The notes beneath the pieces are model-generated. The model made no database searches. It was given only the letters and a program-made list of their open reading frames with translations, and was not told the DNA's origin. Positions 9,287 through 18,332 of a DNA stretch of 64,000 bases are shown here, piece after piece (positions within the stretch are counted from its first letter, which is position 1; the number at the start of each line of letters is the position of its first letter). Made by a program: the position numbers and the translations under genes. Source of the stretch: Bordetella sp. BOR01 (GTDB taxonomy: Bacteria; Pseudomonadota; Gammaproteobacteria; Burkholderiales; Burkholderiaceae_B); assembly GCF_019218885.1 (NCBI RefSeq), contig NZ_JAHUWT010000003.1, positions 124,001-188,000 of the forward strand, read 5' to 3'.

Positions 9287-10604
9287 GCTGCAAATCGGCG
9301 CGTTGTTGTTCGTGGTCACCTTCGCGGTGCTGTTTTCCGGCATTCCCATCGCCTTCGGCCTGACCGCCGTGTCCATCGCGTTCCTGGCCTGCTTCGGCGA
9401 GCCGGGCGCGCTGGAGGCCGTGGCCAAGACCTTCATCGGCGAACTGTCCAACTTCGCCCTGCTGACCCTGCCGATGTTCGTGGTGCTGGGAGCAGCCATC
9501 GGCATGTCGCGCGCGGGGCGCGACCTGTACGAATCGCTGCATCGCTGGCTGTGCCGGGTGCCCGGCGGCCTGGTCATCGCGAACATCGTCGGCTGCGGGC
9601 TGTTCTCGGCGATGTGCGGTTCCAGCCCGGCCACCGCCGCCGCCATCGGCAAGGTCGGCATCCCCGAGATGCTCAAGCGCGGCGTGCCGGCCCGGCTGGC
9701 CACCGGCGCGATCGCCGCCGGCGGCACCCTGGGCATCCTGATTCCGCCATCGATCACTTTCATCGTGTACGGCATCGTCACGCACACCTCGATCGCGCGG
9801 CTGTTCCTGGCCGGCGTGGTGCCGGGCCTGGCGCTGGTGGTCGTGTTCGCAGTGTATTCGTGGCTGGCCAGCCGCGCCGGCCTGCGCCGCGCGGGCGCCG
9901 GCGCGGCGCCCCAGGAGTCGTACACGCTGGCCGAGAAACTCTCGGGCCTGCTGCGCACCCTGCCCTTCCTGGCCATCATCGTCGCGGTCACCGTGTTCAT
10001 GTACGGCGGCTTCGCCACGCCGTCCGAAGTCGCCGCCATCGCGGCCTTCCTGGCGCTGGCGCTGGTCGCAGTGGTGTACCGCGGGCTGCGCCTGGCCGAC
10101 CTGTGGGCCATCATGCGCGATGCCACGCGCGAGTCCAGCATGATCCTGCTCATCATCGCCGCGGCGGCCTTGTACGCGTACATGATGTCCTATCTGTACG
10201 TCACGCAGAGCGTGGCCGACTGGATGTTCGGATGGCAGCTGAGCAATTGGCAGCTCATCCTGGTGCTCAACCTGTTCCTGCTGCTGGCGGGCTTTTTCAT
10301 GCCGGCGGTCTCGGTCATTCTGATGAGCATGCCCATCATGCTGCCGGTGCTGCAGCAAGGCCAGATCGACCTGGTGTGGTTCGCGGTGATCCTGACCATC
10401 AATCTCGAGATCGGCCTGATCCATCCCCCGCTGGGGCTGAACCTGTTCGTGATCCGCGGCGTGGCGCCCGAGGTGCCGCTGCGCGAAGTGATGTGGGGCA
10501 CGCTGCCTTTCGTGGTCATCATGGTGCTGTTCATCGTGCTGCTCACGGTCTTCCCCGGCATCGCCACCTGGCTGCCCGACCGCCTGATGGGCCCCGGATA
10601 TTGA
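9279..10604 (+). CDS. TRAP transporter large permease (DctM family)
   Basis: The 441-residue ion-coupled translocation subunit has about twelve membrane segments. Family stretches include FSGIPIAFGLTAVSIAFL, SSPATAAAIGKVGIPEM, GGTLGILIPPSI and, near the end, EIGLIHPPLGLNLFVIRG. It overlaps dctQ by 8 bases. The downstream gap holds a conserved intergenic repeat at 10605-10684 before the crotonase-fold gene. Confidence 0.92.
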   Translation: MTELQIGALLFVVTFAVLFSGIPIAFGLTAVSIAFLACFGEPGALEAVAKTFIGELSNFALLTLPMFVVLGAAIGMSRAGRDLYESLHRWLCRVPGGLVIANIVGCGLFSAMCGSSPATAAAIGKVGIPEMLKRGVPARLATGAIAAGGTLGILIPPSITFIVYGIVTHTSIARLFLAGVVPGLALVVVFAVYSWLASRAGLRRAGAGAAPQESYTLAEKLSGLLRTLPFLAIIVAVTVFMYGGFATPSEVAAIAAFLALALVAVVYRGLRLADLWAIMRDATRESSMILLIIAAAALYAYMMSYLYVTQSVADWMFGWQLSNWQLILVLNLFLLLAGFFMPAVSVILMSMPIMLPVLQQGQIDLVWFAVILTINLEIGLIHPPLGLNLFVIRGVAPEVPLREVMWGTLPFVVIMVLFIVLLTVFPGIATWLPDRLMGPGY

Positions 10605-10684
10605 CCCACCCCCGAAGCGCTGCGCGCTCCCCCCTCAAGGGGGCGACGCTGGCGGACCGGCGAAGCCGGCTCCGCGGCGTCCCC
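10605..10684. repeat. Intergenic GC-rich repeat element with two hairpins
   Basis: Immediately after the dctM stop lies an 80-base non-coding block with a short CCCCC-TCAA-GGGGG hairpin (10630-10643) and a second GCCGGCGAAGCCGGC-like hairpin. From memory, near-identical blocks (CCCCGAAGCGCT...CTCAAGGGGGCG) recur between genes in many Burkholderiales genomes; this was not checked. Only this copy is in the window. It could act as a processing or termination element between dctM and the next gene. Confidence 0.55.
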
Positions 10685-10756
10685 GATCGAGCTGCACCTA
10701 TTTTCATTCCGATCGGGTTGCCTTTCTCGGGACGACTGACATGATTGGAGCTTTGC

Positions 10757-11482
10757 ATGAACCACGATACCGATGGCGCGCCGGTGCTCGAGATCGACGG
10801 GCCGCTGGCCCGGCTGCGCCTGTGCCGCCCGCGCCAGCACAACCGGCTGGATCCCGCCGACCTGCCGGTGATGCTGGACCACCTGGAACGCGTCGCGCGG
10901 GCCCCCGGGCTGCGCGTGCTGGTGCTGACCGGCACCGGCCGGCAGACCTTCAGTTCGGGCTATACGCTGGCCGCCATCCGCAACGAACTCGACGACCGCT
11001 TCGAGCGGGTACTGGATACGCTGGAGCACTTGCCGCTACCCGTGGTCTGCGCGCTGAACGGCAGCGTCTACGGCGGCGCCACCGACCTGGCGCTGTGCTG
11101 CGACATCCGTATCGGCGTGCGCGGCAGCCGCCTGTTCATGCCGGCCGCGAAATTCGGGCTGCACTACTACCCTGGCGGCCTGCGGCGCTATGTGGCCAAC
11201 CTGGGGCTGCCGACCGCCAAGAAACTGTTCCTCAGCGCGCGCACCATCTATGCCGAAGACATGCTGCGCATCGGCTTCCTGACCGATCTGGTCGAAGCCA
11301 CGGAGCTCGACGCCGCGGTGGACGGCTACGTGCAGAGCCTGCTGGAGTGCGCGCCGGGCGTGGTGGCATCGATGAAGGCGGCGCTGAACCGGATCGCCGC
11401 GGGCGAGGCCGACCCGGCGCAGTTGCGGGCAGCCTACGAGGCATCGCTGCGTTCGGAAGAACTGGCGCGCCGGGTGGGATAG
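10757..11482 (+). CDS. Crotonase-fold (enoyl-CoA hydratase/isomerase family) protein
   Basis: A 241-residue member of the crotonase fold, with the CoA-binding and oxyanion region FSSGYTLAAIR and the helix region NGSVYGGATDLALCCDIR. The two catalytic glutamates of classical hydratases are not present by eye: the GGGCEL position is GGATDL and the usual QPE is replaced by PAAKFG. It is therefore probably not a standard hydratase. ATG at 10757 is chosen because TTGGAG precedes it at good spacing. It follows the TRAP genes and may act on the CoA ester made from the imported acid. Confidence 0.75.
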   Translation: MNHDTDGAPVLEIDGPLARLRLCRPRQHNRLDPADLPVMLDHLERVARAPGLRVLVLTGTGRQTFSSGYTLAAIRNELDDRFERVLDTLEHLPLPVVCALNGSVYGGATDLALCCDIRIGVRGSRLFMPAAKFGLHYYPGGLRRYVANLGLPTAKKLFLSARTIYAEDMLRIGFLTDLVEATELDAAVDGYVQSLLECAPGVVASMKAALNRIAAGEADPAQLRAAYEASLRSEELARRVG

Positions 11483-11497
11483 CGCCGGGGTATGCCG

Positions 11498-12241
11498 TTA
11501 CAGCGCGGCCGCGATGGCCTCGCGGGCCTGCCGGGACAATTCCAGGCGGGTGGCGGGGTGGCCGTCGGGCCCCTGGCCGGACAGCGGCGGCAAGAATTCC
11601 ACTTCGACCGACAGGCCGGTGGCGCCCAGCACGCGCCACAAGTTCGCCGCCAGGGTCTCTTCGCCCACGAACGCTGCCAGCGGGTTGCGCTGGCCGTGCT
11701 GCAGAAAACGCAGCACCACCGGCTGGATGGGCACGCCCGCGGCGCGGGCCGGCTCGAACAGGCTGGCGTGGAAAGGGCGCACCATGTCGCCCTCGCTGGT
11801 GGTGCCCTCGGGAAACAAGCCCACGGCCACGCCTTGCCGGAACCGCGCCTGCACCGATTCGCCCACCGCATGTACCGCGTGGCGCTGGCCGCGCTCGATG
11901 AACAAGGTGCCGGCACCGGCGGCCAGCCAGCCGATCAGCGGCCAATTGCGGATCTCGCTCTTGGCCACGAAGGCCGTGGCCCGCACCGAATTGACCACGA
12001 AGATATCGATCCAGGACACATGGTTGGCCACCCACAGCACCGGGCCGGCCAGCAAGGGGGTGCCGCTTTGCACCACGCGAATACCGCACATGGCCATCAG
12101 GCACCGCGACCAATGGCGGTTCAGCCCGGCGCGCGCGGGCAATTGCATGAACGGATAGACCAGGCCCACGCACAGCAGGCCGAAAATGATCCACGGCGCC
12201 ACCAGGACCAGACGCAGGACGACACGCGGCAACTTCAGCAA
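11498..12241 (-). CDS. plsC: 1-acyl-sn-glycerol-3-phosphate acyltransferase
   Basis: Acylates lysophosphatidic acid at the inner membrane to make phosphatidic acid. The 247-residue protein has two N-terminal membrane segments and the catalytic HX4D motif as NHVSWID (H74, D79), followed by the FPEGTTSEGD substrate-binding motif. It is convergent with the upstream crotonase gene (16 bases apart). It lies downstream of yqgE and ruvX on the same strand, 100 bases after ruvX. More than one PlsC paralogue is usual in this group, so the symbol marks the family. Confidence 0.88.
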   Translation of the reverse strand: MLKLPRVVLRLVLVAPWIIFGLLCVGLVYPFMQLPARAGLNRHWSRCLMAMCGIRVVQSGTPLLAGPVLWVANHVSWIDIFVVNSVRATAFVAKSEIRNWPLIGWLAAGAGTLFIERGQRHAVHAVGESVQARFRQGVAVGLFPEGTTSEGDMVRPFHASLFEPARAAGVPIQPVVLRFLQHGQRNPLAAFVGEETLAANLWRVLGATGLSVEVEFLPPLSGQGPDGHPATRLELSRQAREAIAAAL

Positions 12242-12341
12242 GTGTGGGGCTCCCAGGCCGCACCGGCGCCCACTCGTGTGGCGCGCCGCCGGCCGGCCAG
12301 CATCATACTCGCGATCGACGACAGGACGAGACGGTCGCGGT

Positions 12342-12737
12342 TCATGGCAAGGCGTCGAGATAGCGCTGCAGGATCACCGCGGCCGCTACGGCATCGTCGG
12401 GCGCGTGCGTGCCCAGCAAGCGCTGGGCTTCCATGCTGGAGCCGCGCTCGTCGACCAACTCGACGGCCAGCCCGAAACGGCCGTGCAATTGGTTGGCGAA
12501 ACGCCTGCAGCGTGCGGTGGCGGGCTGTTCGGCGCCATCGGTGGCCAGCGCCAGCCCCACGATGGCGCGTTGCGGCTGCCATTCGTGCAGCAACTGCGCG
12601 ATACGCCCGAAGCGCGCCTCGCGCGTTTCCGAAAAGATGATCTCGAGGGGCCGCGCCTGCCGCGTCAATGTATTGCCGATCGCGATGCCGATTTTCTTTT
12701 CGCCGAAATCGAATGCCAGCAGGGTTTCTTCAGGCAT
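12342..12737 (-). CDS. ruvX: RuvX/YqgF family putative pre-16S rRNA nuclease
   Basis: A 131-residue RNase H-fold protein, a Holliday-junction-resolvase homologue linked in E. coli to processing of the 16S rRNA 5' end. The N-terminus LLAFDFGEKKIGIAIGN holds the first catalytic Asp, and DERGSSMEA near the C-terminus is the other family block. ATG at 12737 is preferred to one three codons upstream; either way it overlaps the end of yqgE, so the two are translationally coupled. Confidence 0.92.
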   Translation of the reverse strand: MPEETLLAFDFGEKKIGIAIGNTLTRQARPLEIIFSETREARFGRIAQLLHEWQPQRAIVGLALATDGAEQPATARCRRFANQLHGRFGLAVELVDERGSSMEAQRLLGTHAPDDAVAAAVILQRYLDALP

Positions 12738-13338
12738 GCCCCGCACCGCCGGACAGCATCACGGGATCGACGCCCAGCAGCTTCAAGGCGGCCGGGTAGC
12801 GATCTTCGGGCGGCACGTCGAAAATGATATCGGCATCGGCGCCCACGCTAAGCCAGGCGTTCTGCGCCATTTCGCTTTCAAGCTGGCCGCCTCCCCAGCC
12901 TGCGTAGCCCAGGGTAACCAGCATGCGCGCCGGGCCGTTGCCGTCGGCCACGGCCTGCAATACGTCGCGCGAGGTGGTCAGCGCCAGTTCGCCCAGCTTG
13001 ATGCTGGAACTGTAATCACCGGCCGGCGCGTGCAGCACGAAGCCGCGGTCGGTTTGTACCGGCCCGCCGAAGAACACCGGCGAGTCTTTCACCGGCCGGA
13101 TCTCGAGCTTGAGGTCGATGCGCTCGAACAAGCTGGCCAGGGTAAGGTCGGTGGGCCGGTTGATGACCAGGCCCAGCGCCCCCCGCACCGTGTGTTCACA
13201 GACATAAATGACCGACCCCGCCAGGCTGCCCTCGACCATCTGGGGCATGGCGATCAGGAACTGGTTGGAAAAATCGGTGGCCGGCGCGTCGTTGGCGTCT
13301 TCGTCGTCGGCTTGCGTATCGTGGTTTTCGTCGGTCAT
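12730..13338 (-). CDS. YqgE/AlgH family protein (UPF0301)
   Basis: The 202-residue cytoplasmic protein belongs to the UPF0301 family, whose biochemical role is not settled. Family blocks are LIAMPQMVEGSLAGSVIYVC, GALGLVINRP and the C-terminal GYAGWGGGQLESEM. The N-terminal 20 residues are acidic and low-complexity. It precedes and overlaps ruvX, the conserved pairing of these two genes in proteobacteria. Confidence 0.93.
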   Translation of the reverse strand: MTDENHDTQADDEDANDAPATDFSNQFLIAMPQMVEGSLAGSVIYVCEHTVRGALGLVINRPTDLTLASLFERIDLKLEIRPVKDSPVFFGGPVQTDRGFVLHAPAGDYSSSIKLGELALTTSRDVLQAVADGNGPARMLVTLGYAGWGGGQLESEMAQNAWLSVGADADIIFDVPPEDRYPAALKLLGVDPVMLSGGAGHA

Positions 13339-13399
13339 GGCAACCCCTTGGGATCGGACACAGGAGGCTGGGCCGCTGGCGGCCGGGACGCCCGCGCGA

Positions 13400-13564
13400 T
13401 CAGATTTCCATCAGTTCGAAGTCTTCCTTGCGGGCGCCGCATTCAGGACAGACCCAATTGGGCGGCACATCTTCCCAACGGGTGCCGGGTGCGATGCCTT
13501 CGTCGGGCAAGCCTGCCTCTTCATCGTATACCCAACCGCAAATCAGACACATCCAAGTACGCAT
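13400..13564 (-). CDS. Rubredoxin
   Basis: A 54-residue one-iron electron carrier. The iron ligands are the two CxxC knuckles CLICGW (near the N-terminus) and CPECGA (near residue 40), separated by the conserved YDEEAG and GTRWEDVP stretches. The start at 13564 gives the usual rubredoxin length; longer in-frame starts add an unrelated tail. It lies divergent from the thiD-like gene and upstream of yqgE on the same strand. Its redox partners are not in the window. Confidence 0.95.
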   Translation of the reverse strand: MRTWMCLICGWVYDEEAGLPDEGIAPGTRWEDVPPNWVCPECGARKEDFELMEI

Positions 13565-13732
13565 GGTTCTCTTTTCTCTGTTACATCGACTGGCGCCCGT
13601 CCCCGGAAGCGGGCAAAGCGCGAGGCGCATCCATTAGAATGGGGCAATCTTACCGAAACCCAATAGGGGTTGCCCGATTTGCCCCAGCGCAGCCGGAGCC
13701 TTCCCCATCTTTTCGCGCAGCACGTGGCCCTT

Positions 13733-14533
13733 GTGACTCCCCCCCTTATCCTGATTTTCGGGCCTATCGACCCCTCTGGCGCCGACGGCCTGCCCGCCGA
13801 CGCGGTAACCTGCGCGCGCCTGGGCTGCCACGGCCTGGCCGCGGCCACCGCCCTGACCGTGCAGGATACCGCCGGCATCGAAGAAATCCACCCCGTGTCG
13901 CCCGACCTGCTCGACGACCAGGCCCGCTGCCTGCTCGAAGACATGCCCGTGCAGGCCATCAAGGTCGGCGGGCTGTTCAGCGCCGAGGCGGCCAGCGTGG
14001 CCGCCCAGGTCGCCGCCGACTACAACCAGGTGCCGCTGGTGCTGCATCTGGGCCAGCGCGGCCTGCCGGCACACGATGCCGCCTCGCAGGACGACGCCGA
14101 CGACTTGCTGGCCGCCACGCTGGAACTGGTGCTGCCGCAAACCGACCTGGTGGTGGTCGAACACCTGAAACTGGCGCAATGGCACGCCGATGGCGACATC
14201 GATATCGGCGACGCGCCCAGCCCGATGCACGCCCTGGTGGCGGGCGGGGCGCAGTGGGTGCTGGTGCTGGGCGCTCCGGTGCGACCCGGGCACCATGCCA
14301 ACGTCCTGCTGGGCCCGGACGGCCAGACGGCCACCTGGCCCTGGCAAGCCCCTCCTGAACGCAATGGCGATACCGGCGGAGTGGCCGCCACGGCCGTCGC
14401 GGCCATGCTGGCCCAGGGGCTGGACGTGCCCAAGGCTGTCGAACAGGCGCTGCGCCATGCCGACGAAACCGTGGGCGCCGCCTTCCTGGCCGGCATGGGC
14501 CGCCGCATTCCCAACCGCATCGGCACGCCATGA
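13733..14533 (+). CDS. thiD: Divergent HMP/HMP-phosphate kinase-like protein (ThiD family)
   Basis: A ribokinase-fold protein of about 266 residues, expected to phosphorylate hydroxymethylpyrimidine for thiamine synthesis. The N-terminus LILIFGPIDPSGADGLPADA aligns with the usual AGSDSSGGAGIQAD block. In the C-terminal anion-hole region the usual GTGCT is replaced by DTGGVAATA, so the catalytic cysteine is absent by eye. GTG at 13733 is the most likely start; GTG at 13724 and TTG at 13670 are open, and none has a clear ribosome-binding site. It overlaps thiE by 4 bases, which supports a thiamine role. Confidence 0.75.
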   Translation: MTPPLILIFGPIDPSGADGLPADAVTCARLGCHGLAAATALTVQDTAGIEEIHPVSPDLLDDQARCLLEDMPVQAIKVGGLFSAEAASVAAQVAADYNQVPLVLHLGQRGLPAHDAASQDDADDLLAATLELVLPQTDLVVVEHLKLAQWHADGDIDIGDAPSPMHALVAGGAQWVLVLGAPVRPGHHANVLLGPDGQTATWPWQAPPERNGDTGGVAATAVAAMLAQGLDVPKAVEQALRHADETVGAAFLAGMGRRIPNRIGTP

Positions 14534-15222
14534 GCGCGGAGCACGAAGGTACATCGACGCCCCCGCTGCGCTTTCCGGCCGGACTGTATGGCGTCACCCC
14601 CGAATGGGACGATACCGACCGCCTGCTGGACGCCGTGCGCCAGGCGGCTGCCGGCGGCATGACCGCCCTGCAGTTGCGCCGCAAGGACGCCACCGCGGCG
14701 CAGCGTGCCGGGCAGGCCCGCGCCCTGGCACCGCTGTGCCGCGAACTGGGAGTGGTGTTCCTGGTCAACGACCACTGGCGGTTGGCCCTGGAAGTCGGTG
14801 CCGACGGCGCCCACCTGGGCCGCGACGACGGCGACCTGGCGCAGGCGCGCGCCCAGGCCGGCCCCGGCCTGATCCTGGGCGCATCCTGCTACGACGATCT
14901 GGCGCGGGCGCGCCATTTGCTTGATTCCGGTGCCGACTACATCGCGTTCGGCGCGGTATTCTCTTCATCGATCAAGCCGCAGGCGGTGCGCGCACCGCTG
15001 GCACTGCTAGGGCAGGCACGCGAACTGGCCGAGGGCCACGGCGCGCCGCGGCCCGCCGTGGTAGCCATTGGCGGCATCACCCCCGCCAACGCAGGGCAAG
15101 TGGTCCAGGCGGGCGCCGACAGCATCGCCGTCATCACCGGGCTGTTCCAGGCGCCCGATATCCGCCAGGCCGCGCGGGCCTGCGCGGCGCCCTTCACCGT
15201 CCATTCTCACTACAAGCCGTAA
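14530..15222 (+). CDS. thiE: Thiamine-phosphate synthase
   Basis: Joins HMP diphosphate and thiazole phosphate. The 230-residue TIM-barrel protein has the family blocks [39 protein letters not shown] and the phosphate-binding [19 protein letters not shown]. It starts inside the last codons of the thiD-like gene (ATGA). An extra N-terminal stretch of about 15 residues precedes the barrel. hemL follows 4 bases downstream. Confidence 0.93.
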   Translation: MSAEHEGTSTPPLRFPAGLYGVTPEWDDTDRLLDAVRQAAAGGMTALQLRRKDATAAQRAGQARALAPLCRELGVVFLVNDHWRLALEVGADGAHLGRDDGDLAQARAQAGPGLILGASCYDDLARARHLLDSGADYIAFGAVFSSSIKPQAVRAPLALLGQARELAEGHGAPRPAVVAIGGITPANAGQVVQAGADSIAVITGLFQAPDIRQAARACAAPFTVHSHYKP

Positions 15223-15226
15223 CACC

Positions 15227-16507
15227 ATGAGCAACGCCCAACTTTTCGATCGTGCCTGCCGCAGCATTCCCGGCGGCGTCAATTCACCCGTCCGTGCCTT
15301 TCGCTCGGTGGGCGGCACGCCGCGCTTCATCAAGCGCGCGCAGGGCCCCTACGTATGGGACGAAGAAGACACCCGCTACATCGACTACGTCGGCTCATGG
15401 GGCCCGGCCATCCTGGGCCACGCGCATCCCGAAGTGGTCCAGGCGGTGCGCGATGCCGCGCTCGACGGCCTGTCGTTCGGCGCGCCCACGCGGGCGGAAG
15501 TCGAACTGGCCGAAGTCCTGATCGACCGCCTGCCCTCGCTGGAACAAGTGCGGCTGGTCAGTTCGGGTACCGAGGCCACCATGACGGCCATCCGCCTGGC
15601 GCGCGGCGCCACCGGCCGGGCCAAGATCGTCAAATTCGAAGGCTGCTACCACGGGCATTCCGACAGCCTGCTGGTCAAGGCCGGCTCGGGCCTGCTGACC
15701 TTCGGCAACCCCAGCTCGGCCGGCGTACCGCCCGAGTTCGTCGCGCACACGCTGACCCTGGAATACAACAATCTGGATGCGGTGCAAACCGCTTTTACGC
15801 AGCATGGCGCCGAGATCGCCTGCGTGATCGTCGAGCCGGTGGCCGGCAACATGAACCTGATCAAGCCGGCAGCCGGCTTCCTGCAGGGCCTGCGCGAGCT
15901 CTGCACGCAACATGGCGCCGTGCTGATTTTCGATGAAGTCATGACCGGCTTTCGCGTCGGCCCGCAGGGCGTGCAGGGCTTGTCCGGCGTCAAGCCCGAC
16001 CTGACCACCCTGGCCAAGGTCATCGGCGGCGGCATGCCGGTGGGCGCCCTGGGCGGCCGGGCCGACCTGATGGCCCACCTGGCGCCGCTGGGCGGCGTGT
16101 ACCAGGCCGGCACCTTGTCGGGCAACCCGGTGGCGGTGGCGGCCGGCCTGGCCACGCTGCGCCTGATCGGCCAACCCGGTTTCTACGAGCGCCTGGCCAC
16201 GCAGACCCTGCGCCTGACCGACGGGCTGCGCCTGCGCGCCCAGGCCGCCGGCATTCCGTTCGCGGCCGATGCCATCGGCGGCATGTTCGGCCTGTATTTC
16301 CGCGACACGGTGCCCGCATCGTTTGCCGAAGTGGCCGCCGGCGACGCCCAGGCGTTCAAGCACTTCTTCCATGCCATGCTGGATCGCGGCGTACATTTCG
16401 CACCGTCGGCCTTCGAGGCCGGCTTCGTGTCGGCCACGCACGACGACGCCGTCATCGACGCAACGCTGGACGCCGCCGAGGCGGTATTTGCCGGCATGAA
16501 GGCCTGA
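15227..16507 (+). CDS. hemL: Glutamate-1-semialdehyde 2,1-aminomutase
   Basis: PLP enzyme converting glutamate-1-semialdehyde to 5-aminolevulinate, the tetrapyrrole precursor. The 426-residue protein carries [19 protein letters not shown] at the N-terminus, the PLP-phosphate region [38 protein letters not shown] and the Schiff-base lysine in [20 protein letters not shown] at 15227 is chosen because it gives the family's usual N-terminus; longer open frames are read-through into thiE. The pairing of thiE with hemL is common in betaproteobacteria. Confidence 0.96.
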   Translation: MSNAQLFDRACRSIPGGVNSPVRAFRSVGGTPRFIKRAQGPYVWDEEDTRYIDYVGSWGPAILGHAHPEVVQAVRDAALDGLSFGAPTRAEVELAEVLIDRLPSLEQVRLVSSGTEATMTAIRLARGATGRAKIVKFEGCYHGHSDSLLVKAGSGLLTFGNPSSAGVPPEFVAHTLTLEYNNLDAVQTAFTQHGAEIACVIVEPVAGNMNLIKPAAGFLQGLRELCTQHGAVLIFDEVMTGFRVGPQGVQGLSGVKPDLTTLAKVIGGGMPVGALGGRADLMAHLAPLGGVYQAGTLSGNPVAVAAGLATLRLIGQPGFYERLATQTLRLTDGLRLRAQAAGIPFAADAIGGMFGLYFRDTVPASFAEVAAGDAQAFKHFFHAMLDRGVHFAPSAFEAGFVSATHDDAVIDATLDAAEAVFAGMKA

Positions 16508-16608
16508 CCGGCCGCCGCTGCCGGCAAGCCGCGCCGCAAATCGCGGTGCCTGGCACCCTGGGGTGCCAGCTCCCTCCCCTTGCGTTCGCCTGGATACCCC
16601 CTCGCCCC

Positions 16609-16627
16609 TATATTTATCATAATATTT
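16609..16627. promoter_or_regulatory. AT-rich promoter/operator candidate upstream of the FapA-like gene
   Basis: A 19-base AT tract (TATATTTATCATAATATTT) sits 68 bases upstream of the FapA-like start in otherwise GC-rich DNA. It contains the inverted repeat ATATT-TATCAT-AATAT and several -10-like hexamers (TATATT, CATAAT). This suggests a promoter separate from the thiDE-hemL run. No clear -35 can be assigned. Confidence 0.4.
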
Positions 16628-16693
16628 CTGTGTTTTACTGATTGAACGGCATCGCTCCCCGCGTGGACAGCGGTCCGCACAGAAGAGGGCGAC

Positions 16694-18313
16694 ATGCACA
16701 ACGAGGCACTGCAGCTTGCGCTGGATCCCGGCACGCACGTGCTGGCCGCCACCTACGCCGCGCCGGGCGACAAGGCGGCCAGCCCCACGTGGGACGAACT
16801 GGCCGCGGCAGTGCAAGCGCGGGGCTGGGGCCCCGAGGTACTGGACCACGCCCGCGTGGCGGCGTTCCTGGCGCAGTGCCGCGAAGCCGATGGCCCGGTC
16901 ACCGGCGCCGTCGGCCAGGTCCATGACGGCACGCTGCGCATCGAGCTTGAACCCGACCGCATGCGCGCCCTGCTGACGCTGACGGCGCCGCGCGGCGGCC
17001 GTGCCGTCACTCGGGAAGACATTGCCGCGGCGCTGGCCGCACAGGGGGTGGTGGCCGGCATCGATCACTCAGCCGTGCGCGACGCATCGGGTTTGGGCCG
17101 CTGCGAGGCGCTGCCCGTGGCGCGTGGCACGCCCGCGCAGGCGGGCACGCCAACGCGCTTCGAGAGCCTGGTCAAAAACCCGCTGGCCCGGGTGCACGAT
17201 GACAATGCGCCGGTCGATTACCGCGCGTTGGGCAGCCTGGTGCTTGTGCAGCCGGGCACGCCGCTGGTGCGGCGCATTCCTGCGGTGCCAGGCGTGGCCG
17301 GCCTGGACGTCCTGGGCCGGCCGGTAGCCCCCGAACCGGTGCCCGATCTGCCCTTCGCCACGGGCTTGCACGGCGTGGCCGCCGACGAACAGGATGCCGA
17401 CCTGCTGCGCGCAACGGTGGCCGGCGCTCCCATGCTGCTGCCGCAAGGCGCGCAGGTGAATTTCGTCGTGGAAGTCGACGCGGTCGACCTGCAGTCGGGC
17501 AACATCGATTTCGACGGCACGCTGCGCGTCAAGGGCGATATCACCGCCGGCATGGCAATACGGGTCAGCGGCGATATCGTCGTGGCAGGCACGGTCGAGG
17601 CCGCCCACATCCAGGCCGGCGGCAGCCTGACCGTGAACGGGGGGATCATCGGCATGGCCGGGCCCGCACCGGGCGACAGCGCCATCGGACCGCGCGCCGC
17701 GCACGTGCACTGCGCGGGCTCGGTCAAGGCGCGCTTCATCGAGCACGCGATGGTCAGCGCAGGGCAGCAAGTGGCGGCCGAACGCGAAATTCGCCATAGC
17801 CGCGTACTGGCGGGGCACAGCGTCATGGTGGGCCCGCCCGGATCGCAACAGGGCGCGATCACGGGTGGCGAAGTGTGCGCCCTGCATACGGTGCGCGCGG
17901 GCACGCTGGGGTCGATGGCCGCTGTGCCCACCGTGGTGCGCGTCGGGCTGGACCCGCACGCCGAAACGCAACGCACCGCGCTGAAAACCGAGCGCCACCG
18001 CCTGGACGAAGAGAAGGCCAAGCTGGAAAAACTATTGATGTTCCTGCGCCTGCATCCGGAAAAAGCCACCGGGGACATCGAGGATCGGGCCCGCAATACG
18101 CACGCCAAGGTCTGCGCCGACCTGCAAGACCTCGATCGCCAGGAAGCCGAACTGGAACAGCGGCTGCAGCCGCTGCAATCGGCAATGATCACCGCCGCCA
18201 AGCGCTACTACGGCGGCGTCACCCTGCAAGTGGGCGTGAAGGTGCGCACGCTGCTGGAAGACCAGCCCGGCGGCAAGGCCTGCCTCGAGGCAGGCCAACT
18301 GGCTATCCGCTGA
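16694..18313 (+). CDS. FapA-like (DUF342) polymer-forming domain protein
   Basis: This 539-residue protein has an N-terminal region of unknown fold and a central right-handed beta-helix of short repeats (about residues 255-320, for example SGNIDFDGTLRVKGDITAG and GDIVVAGTVEAAHIQAGGS). A strongly charged coiled coil follows (about residues 425-505). This matches the FapA/DUF342 family, one member of which influences flagellar placement in Vibrio. No flagellar or chemotaxis gene is in the window. GAGGGCGAC precedes the ATG. The precise role here is unknown. Confidence 0.8.
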   Translation: MHNEALQLALDPGTHVLAATYAAPGDKAASPTWDELAAAVQARGWGPEVLDHARVAAFLAQCREADGPVTGAVGQVHDGTLRIELEPDRMRALLTLTAPRGGRAVTREDIAAALAAQGVVAGIDHSAVRDASGLGRCEALPVARGTPAQAGTPTRFESLVKNPLARVHDDNAPVDYRALGSLVLVQPGTPLVRRIPAVPGVAGLDVLGRPVAPEPVPDLPFATGLHGVAADEQDADLLRATVAGAPMLLPQGAQVNFVVEVDAVDLQSGNIDFDGTLRVKGDITAGMAIRVSGDIVVAGTVEAAHIQAGGSLTVNGGIIGMAGPAPGDSAIGPRAAHVHCAGSVKARFIEHAMVSAGQQVAAEREIRHSRVLAGHSVMVGPPGSQQGAITGGEVCALHTVRAGTLGSMAAVPTVVRVGLDPHAETQRTALKTERHRLDEEKAKLEKLLMFLRLHPEKATGDIEDRARNTHAKVCADLQDLDRQEAELEQRLQPLQSAMITAAKRYYGGVTLQVGVKVRTLLEDQPGGKACLEAGQLAIR

Positions 18314-18332
18314 CGCCCGGCCCCGCCAGGCA

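Noticed and set aside
12242-12341. Possible remains of a pyrC-like gene between ruvX and plsC
   Set aside because: From memory some relatives carry pyrR-pyrB-pyrC here, and a short minus-strand frame reads MLAGRRRATRVGAG. The resemblance to a dihydroorotase tail is too weak to support.
13565-13732. TPP riboswitch in front of the thiD-like gene
   Set aside because: No CTGAGA-type core or matching helix pattern was seen in the leader.
16551-16568. TGGCACC-CTGG-GGTGCCA hairpin after hemL as a terminator
   Set aside because: No T-run follows, so it is not a convincing intrinsic terminator. It may be a chance palindrome or a Rho-related end.
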